Shown here: positions 1 through 12,284 of the stretch, in pieces
Layout of the letters: the number at the start of each line of letters is the position of its first letter
Position numbering within the stretch: the first letter of the stretch is position 1
NCBI RefSeq assembly: GCF_003402535.2
Contig: NZ_AP025170.1
Coordinates: 2,480,001 to 2,544,000, forward strand
Direction of reading: 5' to 3'
Source: Cupriavidus sp. P-10
Lineage (GTDB): Bacteria > Pseudomonadota > Gammaproteobacteria > Burkholderiales > Burkholderiaceae
Length of the DNA: 64,000 nt
Notes under the pieces: model-generated
The model's database searches: none
Told to the model about the DNA's origin: nothing
What the model saw: only the letters and a program-made list of their open reading frames with translations
Translations under genes and position numbers: made by a program

Positions 1-147
1 CCCCGCCACGGTGGTCAGCAGGCGCACGCCGGCGAAGCGCTCGATGGCGTCTTCGAGGTGATCCTGCACGGTATTGCGGTGCGGCTGCGACTGCCAGCCG
101 GAAAAGGCGGCGCCGTCGTAGTGCAGGCCAAGAGCGATGCGGTTCAT
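1..147 (-). CDS. truA: tRNA pseudouridine synthase A, N-terminal part (cut by window edge)
   Basis: The reverse strand reads from an ATG at 147 into [20 protein letters not shown], followed by a stretch containing '[13 protein letters not shown]'. This is the typical start of TruA, which isomerises uridines 38-40 in the tRNA anticodon arm. The catalytic Asp lies beyond the window edge, so only about 49 residues are visible. The gene follows fimV on the same strand, an order common in Burkholderiaceae. A strong terminator-like hairpin lies between the two, so truA may have its own promoter or depend on readthrough. Confidence 0.88.
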   Translation of the reverse strand, partial: MNRIALGLHYDGAAFSGWQSQPHRNTVQDHLEDAIERFAGVRLLTTVAG

Positions 148-215
148 GTCAGGGGAAAAAGCATGGGTCCGGCAACGTCGGGCAAGCTTGCGTGCCGCGC
201 GCGCCGGAAAAGCAA

Positions 216-244
216 ATGCGCCGGAAGGGACGCTTCCGGCGCAT
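216..244 (-). terminator. Rho-independent terminator after fimV
   Basis: A 12-bp perfect stem (216-227 pairs with 233-244) with a 5-nt loop is followed on the minus strand by TTGCTTTTCC. It lies 49 nt past the fimV stop and before truA. Confidence 0.75.
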
Positions 245-292
245 CGCTTCATGCCGCGGCAGCGGGTGCCGCGGCGGACCGTCAATGATAGC

Positions 293-3103
293 TCAGGCCA
301 CTTCCAGCAGCAGCGAACGGGCCTCGGCCTGCAGCGGATCCTGCGACTGATCTACCACCTCCTGCAGCAGCTCGCGCGCCCCTTCCTTGTCGCCGATCTC
401 GATATAGGCACGGGCCAGGTCGAGCTTGATCTGCATGTCGCGCCCGCCGTCGACACCATCGGTCGACAGCGTGCTGGGCGAAACGCCGCGAGCGGTGTCG
501 GGATTGGTCTCGTCGGGAACGCGGGACAGGTCGAACGGCTCGGCCAGCTTGCCGTCGCGCAGCATGGTCGTTGCAGGCAACGGCGCGAACGCCTCGTCCG
601 CCGCGGCCGGCGAGCCGCTGGTAGCCGACGGCCCACCGCCCAGGTCGAGCGACAGGCCGGACATGTCGAACTCCAGCGGGCGCGAGCGGGTGGGCGTATC
701 CAGGCGCGGCACCTCGTGCTCGTCCTCATCATCTGCCAGCGGGTCGGTGGCACGGGCCGGGAAGTCCAGGTGCAGTCCGCGGTCCAGGCGCACGGCCGGT
801 TCGGTCGGGTCCGAATCGGTGCCGAACACCATGGCCGCCGATGCCGGCGCCACGATCGGGTCGCCCGCCGCGGGCGCCGGGAAGGCGTCCAGCGGCAGTG
901 CCAGGTCGCCCAGCGAGGGCTCCAGGCGCGGGATCGATGCCGGATCCTGCGACGGGTCCTGCGTGCGCCACTGGTCCGTTGCCGGCGAGGCCGTATCCGG
1001 GCCCGCGGCCTCCGGCGTCACCACCATATACATCGCGTTGCCCGGCTCGAGCGCGCGCCCCATTTCTGCTGCCTTCAGCCATTCCGCACCGTGTCCGCCG
1101 GTCTGGGCGAACATTTCTTCTGCTATCACGCGGAAACCTTCCACATCCTGTCTGTTGCTGTAAATCTCCAGGAGCTTGAGCCGCACCGGCTGCTGCTCCG
1201 GGTTTTTCTCCAGGGCTTCGCGCAGGATCTCCTCGGCCTGCACATCGCGCCCGTAGGCGATATAGACCTCGGCCTCGGCGATCGGGTCGACCTCATTGGC
1301 TTCCGGCGTGTTGTTGCCGATGCGGAAATCGGCGCCGAACACGCTGTGCTGCGAGGTGTCGACACTCTGCCCGCCGGCGGCACCGAACAGCGAATTGGTG
1401 CCGGCCATCACCGTGCTTTCCTGCGACAGGATGCTGTCGCCAAAGCCGGTCGCCTCGCTTTCCTTCTGCTGCTGGCGGCGCCGATAGATCGCGAAGACGC
1501 CGAGCAGCGCCACCACCAGGCCACCGCCGGGCAGCAGCAGCGGGTTGGCGAGCAGGCCGTCAAGGAACGACGGTTCCTGCACCGGTGCGGGCGGTGCCAC
1601 CACGGGTGGCGTCGGCTTGACTGCCGGGGCCGATGCCGGCGCAGCAGCAGCCACTTGCGGCGCCGAGGCTCCGGCGGCAGCCACTGCCGACGCTGCGCCA
1701 GCGGCGGCGGGCACGGCGGCGGCAGCGGTAGCCGCCGCTGCCGCTGGTTCCGCCGCATCCGCCTTCGGCGCCTGCGCGGCCACCACGTTCGGTGCGGCCG
1801 CTTCCGGCTTGGCCACTGCGGCCGCCTTTTCCTTCTCCTTGTCGGCAGGCGCCGCCTGGTTGGACTGGCTCAGCTTGGCGATCTCGGCATTCTTCAGCTC
1901 GAGCAGCTTCTGCATGTCGCCGATATTCTTTTCCAGCTGCGCCAGGCGCGTCTCGGCTTCCTTGATCTGGCGCTCGCGAGCGACGTTGGCTTCGGCCTTG
2001 GCGGCAGCATCCGCCTGGGCACCCCGCTCGGCCTTGCTCAGCTTCAGTTCGTCGCGCGGGCCATCGGTCGGGGCCGCCTGTTCCTGCACGCGCGCCGTCA
2101 CGTTGCCGGACTGCTGGCGGCCGCTGTCGGGCTCGACCGACTTGGCCGCGGCGGCACTCGCCAGGCGGCTGCGATAGGCGTCGAAGCCCTGCGTGCGCGC
2201 GACCACTTCGCGGCGTGCCTCCTTCCGCGTGACGGACTGCGCCTGTTGCTGGGTCGGCACCTGCAGCACCGCGCCGCTGCGCAGCCGGTTCATGTTGCCG
2301 CCGATAAAGGCATTGGGATTGTTGCGATAGAGCGCGACCAGCATCTGGTCCAGCGACACCGATTCGGCGCCCTGTACGGCTTCGCCGGCAATCCCAGACA
2401 GCGTATCGCCGCGCTTGACGGTATAGCCGCCGCCCGGCGCCGTGTCGGCGCTCGGTGCGGTTGCCGGTGCCGGCGCGCGCCTGGCTTGCCGTGCCGGGCG
2501 CACGGGCGCTGCCGGACGGGCGGATTCGGCGGCGGACGCGGCCTCCTGTGCCGCCGCTTGCGGCGCTGCGTCAGCCGCGGGCTGCGGCGCGGTGGCGGGT
2601 GAAGCGTCGGGCGTTGCCGCCTGTACCACCGTCGACGGCGAGTAGGTCTCGTTGGAGGGCTTGGCTCCGGCGGGATCAAGCAGGAATGTGTAGGCGCGCG
2701 AAACCTTGCCGCTGGCCCAACTCATGTCGACCAGGATATCGACAAACGGCTCGCTGATCGGCTGGGTCGAACGGACCTTGGCGACATAGCTGCCGTTGCG
2801 TCGGCGCTCGACCTCCAGGCGCAGCGTACTGACCGCGGGCTGGTAAGTCAGCCCCGCCGCGGCATACGCCCCCGGCGACGCCAGCCTGACGTTCAGCCCG
2901 GCGGCCTCTTCGGGCGTGACCCCGCTGATGTCGATTTCAGCCTGTAGCGGCTGCCCCAGATTCGACTGAACCCGCAATTGCCCGAACCCCGCGGCATATG
3001 CGGCCGGCTGCGCAAGCAGCAGGCCCAGTGCCGTGACGGCCAGCGTTGACCAGCGCTGACGGGCAGTAGGCGCATCTTTCCGGCGATGTTGGCTCACACT
3101 CAC
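293..3103 (-). CDS. fimV: FimV/TspA-type polar hub protein with LysM domain
   Basis: This 936-residue protein has the FimV architecture. It has a signal or membrane-anchor segment at about residues 18-38, then the FimV N-terminal domain from '[19 protein letters not shown]'. A LysM peptidoglycan-binding domain ([13 protein letters not shown]) covers about 227-283. A coiled coil follows near 365-415, then an Ala/Pro-rich linker, one membrane helix near 512-545, an acidic cytoplasmic region and a C-terminal TPR-like FimV motif ([18 protein letters not shown]). Such proteins organise type IV pili, twitching and polar signalling in related bacteria. That role is family knowledge, since no pilus gene is nearby. 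The annotated start is GTG. A second in-frame GTG two codons downstream is also possible. Confidence 0.9.
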   Translation of the reverse strand: MSVSQHRRKDAPTARQRWSTLAVTALGLLLAQPAAYAAGFGQLRVQSNLGQPLQAEIDISGVTPEEAAGLNVRLASPGAYAAAGLTYQPAVSTLRLEVERRRNGSYVAKVRSTQPISEPFVDILVDMSWASGKVSRAYTFLLDPAGAKPSNETYSPSTVVQAATPDASPATAPQPAADAAPQAAAQEAASAAESARPAAPVRPARQARRAPAPATAPSADTAPGGGYTVKRGDTLSGIAGEAVQGAESVSLDQMLVALYRNNPNAFIGGNMNRLRSGAVLQVPTQQQAQSVTRKEARREVVARTQGFDAYRSRLASAAAAKSVEPDSGRQQSGNVTARVQEQAAPTDGPRDELKLSKAERGAQADAAAKAEANVARERQIKEAETRLAQLEKNIGDMQKLLELKNAEIAKLSQSNQAAPADKEKEKAAAVAKPEAAAPNVVAAQAPKADAAEPAAAAATAAAAVPAAAGAASAVAAAGASAPQVAAAAPASAPAVKPTPPVVAPPAPVQEPSFLDGLLANPLLLPGGGLVVALLGVFAIYRRRQQQKESEATGFGDSILSQESTVMAGTNSLFGAAGGQSVDTSQHSVFGADFRIGNNTPEANEVDPIAEAEVYIAYGRDVQAEEILREALEKNPEQQPVRLKLLEIYSNRQDVEGFRVIAEEMFAQTGGHGAEWLKAAEMGRALEPGNAMYMVVTPEAAGPDTASPATDQWRTQDPSQDPASIPRLEPSLGDLALPLDAFPAPAAGDPIVAPASAAMVFGTDSDPTEPAVRLDRGLHLDFPARATDPLADDEDEHEVPRLDTPTRSRPLEFDMSGLSLDLGGGPSATSGSPAAADEAFAPLPATTMLRDGKLAEPFDLSRVPDETNPDTARGVSPSTLSTDGVDGGRDMQIKLDLARAYIEIGDKEGARELLQEVVDQSQDPLQAEARSLLLEVA

Positions 3104-3295
3104 CTTTATGCTCCGTTATGTTTTAGTAGCGATATACATCGACAAACCGACCCCATAAACAGGTCCGGCAGGCTGGCGAGGCATTCTGGTTGCACCTCTT
3201 GTCCAGCCGGCGCGCAGGCGCCGACCCCTGCGAGCCGGGGCGCATGCCGGCGTATTGTGACGCATCGCCCGGGAAAATAGGCGCCCGGATACAAC

Positions 3296-3319
3296 AACGC
3301 CGCGCGTGGGCGCGGCGTT
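3296..3319 (-). terminator. Probable terminator after asd
   Basis: A 9-bp GC-rich perfect stem (AACGCCGCG at 3296-3304 with 3311-3319) has a 6-nt loop. On the minus strand it is followed by the moderately T-rich GTTGTATCC. It sits 60 nt beyond the asd stop. The weak T tract lowers confidence. Confidence 0.55.
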
Positions 3320-3379
3320 GTCGGCAAAGCGGTCTTTTCTGTTGCCTGGCTGCAACGGACGCAACCAGGCAACTTCCCA

Positions 3380-4516
3380 TCAGGATTCGATCAGGATACG
3401 CAGCATGCGGCGCAGCGGCTCGGCCGCGCCCCACAGCAGCTGGTCGCCCACCGTGAAGGCCGACAGGTACTCGCCGCCCATCTGCATCTTGCGCAGGCGG
3501 CCGACCGGGATCGTCAGCGTGCCGGTCACGGCAGCCGGGGTCAGGTCGGTCATGCTGGCTTCACGCGTGTTCGGCACCACCTTGGCCCACGGGTTGTGAG
3601 CGGCCAGCATGCCTTCGACCTCGTCCAGCGGCACGTCCTTGCGCAGCTTGATGGTCAGCGCCTGCGAGTGGCAGCGCATCGCGCCGATGCGCACGCACAG
3701 GCCGTCGACGGCGATCGGCGTGGCGCCGGTCGCGCCCAGGAAGCCTTCGCCACGGCCCAGGATCTTGTTGGTCTCGGCGCCGCCCTTCCACTCTTCCTTG
3801 GACTGGCCGTTGCCCAGGTCCTTGTCGATCCAGGGGATCAGGTTGCCGGCCAGCGGCACGCCGAACTGCTTGGTTTCCTCGGCGGACAGGCCGTGCTGGG
3901 TCGCCAGGATCTGACGGTCGATTTCCAGGATGGCCGAGGCCGGGTTATCCAGCAGCGGCTTGACCGACGCGTTCAGCGTGCCGAACTGCGTCAGCAGCTC
4001 GCGCATGTGCTGGGCGCCGCCGCCCGAAGCGGCCTGGTAGGTCATCGAGGTCATCCATTCGACCATGTCGGCCTGGAACAGGCCACCCAGGCCGATCAGC
4101 ATGCAGCTGACCGTGCAGTTGCCGCCGATGAAATTCTTGACGCCCTTGGACAGCGCGTCCTTGATCACACCCTGGTTGACCGGATCCAGCACGATGATGG
4201 CATCGTCCTTCATGCGCAGCGACGAAGCCGCGTCGATCCAGTAGCCCTTCCATCCCGCCGCGCGCAGCTTGGGGAAGACTTCGTTGGTGTAGTCGCCGCC
4301 CTGGGCGGTCAGCACCACGTCGCACTTCTTCAGTGCCTCGATGTCGTTGGCATCCTTGAGCGTGGTTTCGTTCTTGGCCATGGCGGGCGCCTTGCCGCCG
4401 GCGTTGGACGTGCTGAAGAAGACGGGCTCGATGTGGTCGAAATCACGCTCTTCCTGCATGCGTTGCATCAGGACGCTGCCGACCATACCCCGCCAACCGA
4501 CGAGACCTACAATCAT
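3380..4516 (-). CDS. asd: Aspartate-semialdehyde dehydrogenase
   Basis: The 378-residue protein converts aspartyl-4-phosphate to aspartate semialdehyde with NADPH, the branch point to lysine, threonine, methionine and the diaminopimelate of peptidoglycan. The nucleotide-binding start '[18 protein letters not shown]' is followed by the catalytic-Cys motif GGNCTVSC (Cys134) and the substrate-binding His in '[12 protein letters not shown]' (His283). Length and motifs match the Gram-negative (E. coli-like) Asd class. The start ATG is preceded by GAGGTAAATC. It lies downstream of leuB on the same strand, but a terminator and about 320 nt separate them, so it is probably transcribed separately. Confidence 0.97.
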   Translation of the reverse strand: MIVGLVGWRGMVGSVLMQRMQEERDFDHIEPVFFSTSNAGGKAPAMAKNETTLKDANDIEALKKCDVVLTAQGGDYTNEVFPKLRAAGWKGYWIDAASSLRMKDDAIIVLDPVNQGVIKDALSKGVKNFIGGNCTVSCMLIGLGGLFQADMVEWMTSMTYQAASGGGAQHMRELLTQFGTLNASVKPLLDNPASAILEIDRQILATQHGLSAEETKQFGVPLAGNLIPWIDKDLGNGQSKEEWKGGAETNKILGRGEGFLGATGATPIAVDGLCVRIGAMRCHSQALTIKLRKDVPLDEVEGMLAAHNPWAKVVPNTREASMTDLTPAAVTGTLTIPVGRLRKMQMGGEYLSAFTVGDQLLWGAAEPLRRMLRILIES

Positions 4517-4836
4517 GATTTACCTCGGATGTGATTTTTACTTCCCCGCCATTTTCCTCGCCCGGCGTGGCTGCGCGGGGAAGACGGGCAGGCACGACGA
4601 ACGGATCTAGGCGATCGCGGTTTTAATAATGGTTTTAATCGTCGTTGCGGTCTGGCCGAGCGAAATCGTGCCGACCGGGCCGCGGGTAGCGGTCAGGGCG
4701 ACAACAGCAGTCAGGGTGGACTGGGAAAATCGGGCCATTCGCAGAGTCTACACGATTTTGCGGCGCCGCCGCAGCGTGCAAATTGGGGACAAATAAAACG
4801 AGGGCACCGCGCTGGCGGTGCCCTTTTGCGTGTGAC
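4517..4836. other. asd-leuB intergenic region with a possible 43-codon frame
   Basis: The gap must hold the asd promoter. A short minus-strand frame runs from an ATG at 4738 to TAG at 4607 (begins MARFSQSTLTAVVALTA) but has no convincing ribosome-binding site and resembles nothing I know. A small direct repeat of GGTTTTAAT lies near 4619-4638. Whether this is a leader peptide, an entericidin-like remnant or chance cannot be settled from the sequence. Confidence 0.3.
4802..4823 (-). terminator. Rho-independent terminator of the leuCDB operon
   Basis: A 9-bp perfect stem GGGCACCGC / GCGGTGCCC has a 4-nt loop and is followed on the minus strand by TCGTTTTATTTG. It lies 13 nt after the leuB stop codon. 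Confidence 0.88.
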
Positions 4837-5904
4837 TTACAGTGCCGCCAGCACGGCTTCACCCATCTCGCGGGTGCCGACCTGCTTGCAGCCCGGCGTC
4901 AGGATGTCGCCGGTGCGGTAGCCCTGGGCCAGCACCTTCTTGACGGCGTTCTCGATGCGGTCGGCCTGCTCGGCGCGGTTCAGCGAGTAGCGCAGCATCA
5001 TCGCCGCCGACAGGATGGTGGCCAGAGGATTGGCCACGCCCTTGCCGGCGATGTCAGGTGCCGAACCGTGCGACGGCTCGTACAGGCCCTTGTTGTTCGC
5101 ATCCAGCGACGCCGACGGCAGCATGCCGATCGAGCCGGTCAGCATCGCGGCCTCGTCCGACAGGATGTCGCCGAACATATTGCCGGTGACGATCACGTCG
5201 AAGCTCTTTGGCGCCTTGACCAGCTGCATGGCCGCGTTGTCGACATACATGTGCGACAGCTCGACTTCCGGATATTCCTTGCTGACGTCGATCACGATGT
5301 CCTTCCAGAACTGGAAGGTTTCGAGCACATTGGCCTTGTCGACGCTGCACAGCTTCTTGCCGCGCTTGGCCGCGGCCTGGAATGCCACATGCGCAATGCG
5401 GCGGATTTCCGGCTCGCTGTAGCGCATGGTGTCGAAGGCTTCGCGCGCCCCCTTGAACAGGCCGTCCGGCGCTTCGCGCAGGCCGCGCGGCTGGCCGAAG
5501 TAGATGTCGCCGTTCAGTTCGCGCACGATCAGGATGTCCAGGCCGGCCACCAGCTCGGGCTTCAGGCTCGAGGCGCCGGTCAGCTCCGGATAGCAGATCG
5601 CCGGACGGAAGTTGGCAAACAGTTGCAGGTGCTTGCGCAGGCCCAGGATGGCCTGCTCGGGGCGCAGCGCGCGCTCCAGGCTGTCGTATTTCCAGTCGCC
5701 GACGGCGCCGAACAGGATGGCGTCGGCTTCCTTGGCCAGCTTCAGCGTGTTCTCCGGCAGCGGATGGCCTTCGGCCTCGTAGCCGGCGCCGCCCACCGGG
5801 GCGGTTTCCAGTTCGAACTTCTCGTCGAGCGCGTTCAGGACCTTGACGGCCTCTGCAACGATTTCGGGACCAATGCCGTCACCCGGCAGGACTGCGATCT
5901 TCAT
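4837..5904 (-). CDS. leuB: 3-isopropylmalate dehydrogenase
   Basis: The 355-residue enzyme oxidatively decarboxylates 3-isopropylmalate to 2-oxoisocaproate with NAD+, the third step of leucine synthesis. The start [20 protein letters not shown], the substrate-binding Arg residues in '[15 protein letters not shown]', the Lys/Asp motif '[17 protein letters not shown]' and the metal-binding '[13 protein letters not shown]' are all present. It is the last gene of leuC-lipoprotein-leuD-leuB, 22 nt after leuD, and a strong terminator follows. An RBS-like GAGGGAAG precedes the ATG. Confidence 0.97.
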   Translation of the reverse strand: MKIAVLPGDGIGPEIVAEAVKVLNALDEKFELETAPVGGAGYEAEGHPLPENTLKLAKEADAILFGAVGDWKYDSLERALRPEQAILGLRKHLQLFANFRPAICYPELTGASSLKPELVAGLDILIVRELNGDIYFGQPRGLREAPDGLFKGAREAFDTMRYSEPEIRRIAHVAFQAAAKRGKKLCSVDKANVLETFQFWKDIVIDVSKEYPEVELSHMYVDNAAMQLVKAPKSFDVIVTGNMFGDILSDEAAMLTGSIGMLPSASLDANNKGLYEPSHGSAPDIAGKGVANPLATILSAAMMLRYSLNRAEQADRIENAVKKVLAQGYRTGDILTPGCKQVGTREMGEAVLAAL

Positions 5905-5926
5905 TGTTGTCTTCCCTCGTAGAGTC

Positions 5927-6577
5927 TTATCCGACCAGGCGGTTGTTCAGCCACGGCATCTTCGCCACGCGCTCGGCCTCGTAGGCCTTGATCTTGTCGG
6001 CATGGCGCAGGGTCAGGCCGATATCGTCGAAACCGTTCAGCATGCAGTACTTGCGGAACGGGGCAATGTCGAATTCGTAGCCCTGCCCCGACGGCGTGAG
6101 CACCACCTGCTTGTCCAGGTCGATGGTCAGCTGGTAGCCGTTGAACGCGTTGGTCTCGTTGAACAGGTGGTCGACCTGCTGCTCGCTCAGCACCACCGGC
6201 AACAGGCCGTTCTTGTAGCAGTTGTTGAAGAAGATATCGGCAAAGCTGGGCGCGATCACGGCGCGGAAGCCGTATTGCGTCAGCGCCCACGGCGCGTGCT
6301 CGCGCGAGCTGCCGCAACCGAAATTGCGGCGCGCCAGCAGGATCGACGCGCCCTGGTAGCGCTGCTGGTTCAGCACGAAGTCCGGGTTCAGCGGACGCTT
6401 GCTGTTGTCCATGCCGGGCTCGCCGACATCCTTGTAGCGCCACTCGTCGAACAGGTTGGGGCCGAAGCCGGTGCGCTTGATCGACTTCAGGAACTGCTTC
6501 GGGATGATGGCGTCGGTGTCGACGTTTTCGCGGTCGAGCGGGGCCACGAGGCCGCTGTGTACGGTGAACTTGTCCAT
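5927..6577 (-). CDS. leuD: 3-isopropylmalate dehydratase small subunit
   Basis: The 216-residue swivel subunit of isopropylmalate isomerase pairs with LeuC to interconvert 2- and 3-isopropylmalate. It shows the family start '[19 protein letters not shown]' and the substrate-loop motif '[16 protein letters not shown]'. Length is normal for proteobacterial LeuD (about 200-220). It starts 10 nt after the stop of the small lipoprotein gene, with AAGGAAAGAG as its ribosome-binding site, so the three genes are almost certainly co-transcribed. Confidence 0.97.
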   Translation of the reverse strand: MDKFTVHSGLVAPLDRENVDTDAIIPKQFLKSIKRTGFGPNLFDEWRYKDVGEPGMDNSKRPLNPDFVLNQQRYQGASILLARRNFGCGSSREHAPWALTQYGFRAVIAPSFADIFFNNCYKNGLLPVVLSEQQVDHLFNETNAFNGYQLTIDLDKQVVLTPSGQGYEFDIAPFRKYCMLNGFDDIGLTLRHADKIKAYEAERVAKMPWLNNRLVG

Positions 6578-6587
6578 GTCTCTTTCC

Positions 6588-6719
6588 TTACTTCTTGGCC
6601 GCGCGCTCGAGCGAGCTGCCTGCGGCCTGCGTGTCCTTGCCCAGGCCGGCCATGGTATTGCAGCCAGCCAGCTGCAGCATGCCCAGGCATGCCAGCCATG
6701 CGATCAGGGTTCTTTTCAT
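6588..6719 (-). CDS. Entericidin-like small lipoprotein embedded in the leu operon
   Basis: A 43-codon frame fits exactly between leuC and leuD, with 14 nt and 10 nt gaps. It begins [15 protein letters not shown] and has a lipobox-like L-A-G-C at residues 17-20, predicting lipidation of Cys20. The mature part is only 23 residues (NTMAGLGKD... ending AAKK). This fits the EcnA/EcnB entericidin type: tiny membrane lipoproteins linked in E. coli to a bacteriolytic toxin/antidote pair. A leucine-related role cannot be inferred. It probably just shares the transcript. Coding is supported by the signal peptide, the lipobox and the tight fit. Confidence 0.75.
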   Translation of the reverse strand: MKRTLIAWLACLGMLQLAGCNTMAGLGKDTQAAGSSLERAAKK

Positions 6720-6733
6720 CTGCCGCGCCCCGC

Positions 6734-8143
6734 TTAGCCCAGCTTGCGGATGTCGACGAAATGGCCTTCGATGGCGGCAGCGGCTGCCATCGCCGGGCTC
6801 ACCAGGTGGGTACGGCCACCGGCGCCCTGACGGCCTTCGAAGTTGCGGTTAGAGGTCGACGCGCAGCGCTCGCCCGGATCGAGGCGGTCGGCATTCATGG
6901 CCAGGCACATCGAGCAGCCCGGCTCGCGCCACTCAAAGCCGGCGGCCTTGAAGATCTTGTCCAGACCTTCGCGCTCGGCTTGCTCCTTGACCAGGCCGGA
7001 ACCCGGAACCACCAGCGCCAGCTTTACGTTCGATGCAACCTTGCGGCCCAGCTTCTGCACCACCCACGCGGCGGCACGCATGTCTTCGATGCGGCTGTTG
7101 GTGCACGAGCCGATAAAGACCTTGTCGATATTGATGCTTTCGACCGGCACGTTGGGCTGAAGGCCCATGTATTCCAGCGCGCGCTCCATGGCGTTGCGCT
7201 TGTTCTGGTCCTTTTCCTTCTCGGGATCCGGCACGCGGTCTTCAATGCTGATCACCATTTCCGGCGATGTGCCCCAGGTCACCTGCGGGCGGACGTCTTC
7301 GGCGCGCAGTTCGACCACCTGGTCGAACTTGGCACCGGCATCCGAATGCAGCGTGCGCCAGTAACTAACCGCCTGCTCCCACTCCACGCCCTGCGGCGCG
7401 TACGGGCGGCCCTTCACGTATTCCAGCGTGACATCGTCCACCGCCACGAGGCCGGCGCGCGCGCCCGCCTCGATGGCCATGTTGCAGACCGTCATGCGGC
7501 CTTCCATGGTCAGGTCGCGGATGGCCGAGCCGGCGAACTCGATGGTGAAGCCGGTGCCGCCGGCGGTGCCGATCTTGCCGATCACGGCCAGCACGATGTC
7601 CTTGGCGGTGCAGCCGCGCGGCAGCTTGCCTTCCACCTTGACCAGCATGTTCTTCGCCTTCTTGCCCAGCAGCGTCTGCGTGGCCAGCACGTGCTCGACT
7701 TCAGACGTGCCGATGCCGTGCGCCAGCGCGCCGAAGGCGCCATGCGTGCTGGTATGCGAGTCGCCGCACACCACCGTCATGCCCGGCAGCGTCGCGCCCT
7801 GCTCCGGCCCGATCACGTGCACGATGCCCTGGCGGTGATCGGTCATCTTGAACTGGGTGATGCCGAAGCTGTCGCAGTTTGCATCCAGCGTATCGACCTG
7901 CAGCTTCGACACCGGATCGGCGATGCCCTGGCTGCGGTCGGTGGTCGGCACGTTGTGGTCCGACACGGCCAGGTTCGCGCTGATGCGCCATACCGGACGC
8001 TCCGCCAGCTTCAGGCCCTCGAACGCCTGCGGGCTGGTGACTTCATGCAGCAGGTGGCGGTCGATGTAGAGCAGCGTGGTGCCGTCTTCCTCGACGTGGA
8101 CGGTGTGGTCATCCCAGAGTTTGTCGTAGAGCGTCTTGGCCAT
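6734..8143 (-). CDS. leuC: 3-isopropylmalate dehydratase large subunit
   Basis: The 469-residue aconitase-superfamily subunit carries the [4Fe-4S] cluster of isopropylmalate isomerase. The cluster ligands are visible as Cys347 ([14 protein letters not shown]) and Cys410/Cys413 ([11 protein letters not shown]), at nearly the E. coli positions. I chose the ATG at 8143 ([15 protein letters not shown]) because family members begin there. The frame stays open 35 codons upstream, but that sequence looks non-coding. The ribosome-binding site is weak. It is the first gene of leuC-lipoprotein-leuD-leuB. leuA is not in the window. Confidence 0.97.
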   Translation of the reverse strand: MAKTLYDKLWDDHTVHVEEDGTTLLYIDRHLLHEVTSPQAFEGLKLAERPVWRISANLAVSDHNVPTTDRSQGIADPVSKLQVDTLDANCDSFGITQFKMTDHRQGIVHVIGPEQGATLPGMTVVCGDSHTSTHGAFGALAHGIGTSEVEHVLATQTLLGKKAKNMLVKVEGKLPRGCTAKDIVLAVIGKIGTAGGTGFTIEFAGSAIRDLTMEGRMTVCNMAIEAGARAGLVAVDDVTLEYVKGRPYAPQGVEWEQAVSYWRTLHSDAGAKFDQVVELRAEDVRPQVTWGTSPEMVISIEDRVPDPEKEKDQNKRNAMERALEYMGLQPNVPVESINIDKVFIGSCTNSRIEDMRAAAWVVQKLGRKVASNVKLALVVPGSGLVKEQAEREGLDKIFKAAGFEWREPGCSMCLAMNADRLDPGERCASTSNRNFEGRQGAGGRTHLVSPAMAAAAAIEGHFVDIRKLG

Positions 8144-8494
8144 GATGCGATGGCGGGCCGAATGACCGATCCTTGGCAGGAGAGGTCCGCGGTGACCGCG
8201 CAGTAGTTTGCAGGGGTTTTTGTTCGCTTCGGTCGCGGTGGCGAACACGGGCGTCGTATTGCAATCAGTCTCGATGATCGCGCCGGAAGCCGCCTGAAGC
8301 GAGCGTTATTTCAAGCGTTGCCGCAATGCTTGACTTGGCAATCGATTATGCCACAGGGGGTATGGGGATCAGCGCCCTGCCCGGCCGGGACGGCGCCTGG
8401 AATGTAATGTGATTGGCGAAAGGGGGCTTTCGCGGATGGCGAAAACGAATCGCCAGAGGGCCGCCACCCCGTTGCAGGGTGGCGGCCGCGGACA
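8144..8494. other. leuC-livF intergenic region
   Basis: The gap holds a strong 11-bp hairpin just after livF (listed separately) and a smaller hairpin, GCGAAAG / CTTTCGC, at 8416-8433. The remaining 300 nt should contain the leuCDB promoter, but I found no clear -35/-10 pair. I see no gene and no leader-peptide run of Leu codons. Confidence 0.5.
8459..8487 (-). terminator. Hairpin terminator after livF
   Basis: An 11-bp perfect stem GGCCGCCACCC / GGGTGGCGGCC with a 7-nt loop lies just past the livF stop. The T-rich tail is poor (CTCTGGCGATTCGTTTTC), so termination may be partial or the hairpin may protect the 3' end. Confidence 0.6.
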
Positions 8495-9977
<1,483 letters not shown>

Positions 9978-9981
<4 letters not shown>

Positions 9982-11258
9982 CGAGGAAGCTCCACGTGGG
10001 GACGGTTCGCGGGCAGCAGGCCCTGCGGTCGCCACATCATCATCAGCACCATCACCAGGCCGAAAATCAGCATGCGATATTCGGCAAAGCCGCGCGCCAC
10101 CTCGGGCAACACGGTCAGCAGGATCGCCGCCAGGATCACGCCCAGCTGCGAGCCCATGCCGCCCAGCACCACCACGGCAAGGATCAGCGCCGACTCGATG
10201 AAGGTGAACGATTCCGGGTTGACCAGCCCCTGGCGCGCCGCGAAGAACGCGCCGCCGATGCCGGCGAACGAAGCGCCCAGCGTGAACGCCGACAGCTTGA
10301 TGCGGGTCGGGTTCAGGCCCAGCGAGCGGCACGCGATCTCGTCGTCGCGCAGCGCTTCCCAGGCACGGCCCATCGGCATGCGGATCAGGCGGCTGGTGAC
10401 GAACAGCGTGAAGCCCACCAGCAGCAGCGCCAGCAGGTACAGGAAGATCACCATGTGCTGGCCGCTGTAGTCCAGGCCGATCAGGTCATGGAAAGTCTTG
10501 GCGCCCTCCACGCTTGCGCTGCGCGCCATCTCGATGCCGAACACGGACGGCTTCGGGATGCCCGAGACACCGTCCGGGCCGCCGGTCAGGCTGGTCAGGT
10601 TATTGGCCAGCAGGCGGATGATCTCGCCGAAGCCCAGCGTCACGATGGCAAGGTAGTCGCCGCGCAGCCGCAGCACCGGGAAGCCGAGGATGAAGCCGAA
10701 GGTCGCCGACATCGCCGCGGCGATCGGCAGGCATTCCCAGAAGCCCAGACCGAAGTACTGGTTCAGCAGCGCGTAGGTATAGCCGCCGATGGCGTAGAAG
10801 CCGACGTAGCCCAGGTCGAGCAGGCCGGCATAGCCCACCACGATGTTCAGGCCCAGCCCCAGGATCACGTAGATCAGCGCCAGCGTGGCCACGTCGACCG
10901 CGCCGCGCGAGCCGAAGAACGGCCATACCAGCCCGACCGCCAGCAGCACCCATACCGCCACGCGCTGCTGGCGCGCGCCGAGCTGCGGCACCGACGGCAG
11001 GCGCACGGCGCTGCCGGCACGCGACAGCATCGGCTTGAACAGCTGGAACAGGAACACAGCGGCCACGGCAATCCATACCGGACGCCAGTGCGGCTCGAGC
11101 ACCACCTTGTAGCCTTCCAGCTTGAGCTGCAGGCCCAGGATGGGAATGGTCAGGATCGCCGTCATCACGGCGGCCGTGATCGCGCTCTTCAGCGACTGGC
11201 CCGGCGTGGCGCCGCGCGCGGCTTGCCCGACGGGCATCGCAGAAACTTGATTAGTCAT
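9978..11258 (-). CDS. livM: Branched-chain amino acid ABC transporter, permease LivM
   Basis: A 426-residue integral membrane protein of the LivM type, with the typical '[21 protein letters not shown]' region at about 165-190 and the cytoplasmic EAA-like loop '[19 protein letters not shown]'. The extra 100 or so N-terminal residues, with two additional helices, are common in betaproteobacterial LivM. The ATG at 11258 is chosen because GAGGGAGGG precedes it. It lies 14 nt after livH and overlaps livG by 4 nt. Confidence 0.93.
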
Positions 11259-11272
11259 TGTCTCGCCCTCCC

Positions 11273-12199
11273 TCACACCTTCTCGACATCAGGCTTGCCC
11301 AGCAGCCCGGTCGGACGGAACAGCAGCACCAGCACCAGCAGGCTGAATGCGACCACGTCCTTGTATTCGGCCGGCATGTAGCCCGAGGCGAAGGTTTCCG
11401 CCAGGCCCAGCAGCACGCCGCCGAGCATCGCGCCCGGGATGCTGCCGATGCCGCCCAGCACCGCCGCGGTAAAGGCCTTGATGCCGGCGATAAAGCCGAT
11501 AAAGGGATTGAGCTTGCCGATGCTCAGCCCGATCAGCACGCCGCCCACGGCGGCCAGCATCGCGCCCAGCACGAAGGTGAACGAGATCACCTTGTTGGTG
11601 TCGATGCCGAGCAGGTTGGCCATGCGCATGTCTTCAGCACAGGCGCGGCAGGCGCGGCCCATGCGCGAACGGCCGATAAACAGCGTCAGCGCGATCATCA
11701 TCACCAGCGTCACGCCGACGATCAGCAGACGCGAATACGGCACGGTCACGGCGAAGTCGCCGCCCATCTGGAACTCGATGGCGCCTGAAATCAGCACCGG
11801 CACGGACACGTCGCGCGCGCCCTGCCCGATCTGGACATAGTTCTGCAGGAAGATCGACATGCCGATGGCGGAAATCAGCGGCACCAGCCGCGGACCGCCG
11901 CGCAAGGGCCGGTATGCCACCCGCTCGACCGCAAAGCCGTAGACGCCGGTGACCAGCACCGAGACCAGCAAGGCGGCGCCCAGCACCAGCGGCAGGGGGT
12001 AGCCTGCCTGGGCGCCGATCGCGGTGAGCGTGACCAGGCCGACATAGGCACCGATCATGTAAATCTCGCCGTGCGCGAAATTGATCATGCCGATGATGCC
12101 GTAGACCATTGTGTAGCCGATGGCGATCAGCGCATAGATCGCACCCAGCGTCAGGCCGTTGACCAGCTGCTGGGTGAACTGTGGAAGGAATTCATTCAT
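11273..12199 (-). CDS. livH: Branched-chain amino acid ABC transporter, permease LivH
   Basis: A 308-residue multi-spanning permease. The motif '[20 protein letters not shown]' at about 15-34 and '[17 protein letters not shown]' are diagnostic of LivH, and the loop '[20 protein letters not shown]' is the coupling helix region that contacts the ATPases. Its start lies 85 nt after the livK stop, across a strong hairpin, so expression relative to the binding protein is probably reduced. Confidence 0.95.
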   Translation of the reverse strand: MNEFLPQFTQQLVNGLTLGAIYALIAIGYTMVYGIIGMINFAHGEIYMIGAYVGLVTLTAIGAQAGYPLPLVLGAALLVSVLVTGVYGFAVERVAYRPLRGGPRLVPLISAIGMSIFLQNYVQIGQGARDVSVPVLISGAIEFQMGGDFAVTVPYSRLLIVGVTLVMMIALTLFIGRSRMGRACRACAEDMRMANLLGIDTNKVISFTFVLGAMLAAVGGVLIGLSIGKLNPFIGFIAGIKAFTAAVLGGIGSIPGAMLGGVLLGLAETFASGYMPAEYKDVVAFSLLVLVLLFRPTGLLGKPDVEKV

Positions 12200-12236
12200 T
12201 GGGGAAGCCTCAGGAACTTGAAGCCCGATACCAGAA

Positions 12237-12263
12237 CGCCCCGCCCGGAGTCCGGGCGGGGCG
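12237..12263 (-). terminator. Intra-operon hairpin between livK and livH
   Basis: A 12-bp perfect GC stem (12237-12248 with 12252-12263) and a 3-nt loop lie 22 nt after the livK stop. The following minus-strand bases (TTCTGGTATC) are only weakly T-rich, so partial termination or 3'-end protection of livK mRNA is more likely than full termination. Confidence 0.65.
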
Positions 12264-12284
12264 TGTGCGGGAGGGAGCGCCTGC

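Noticed and set aside
137..2602. Long open frame on the plus strand opposite fimV
   Set aside because: It is an antisense shadow caused by high GC. fimV shows clear domains, while this frame gives an Arg/His-rich protein with no recognisable family.
8144..8494. Leucine attenuator leader before leuC
   Set aside because: No short frame with several Leu codons followed by alternative hairpins is seen. The only strong hairpin belongs to the end of livF.
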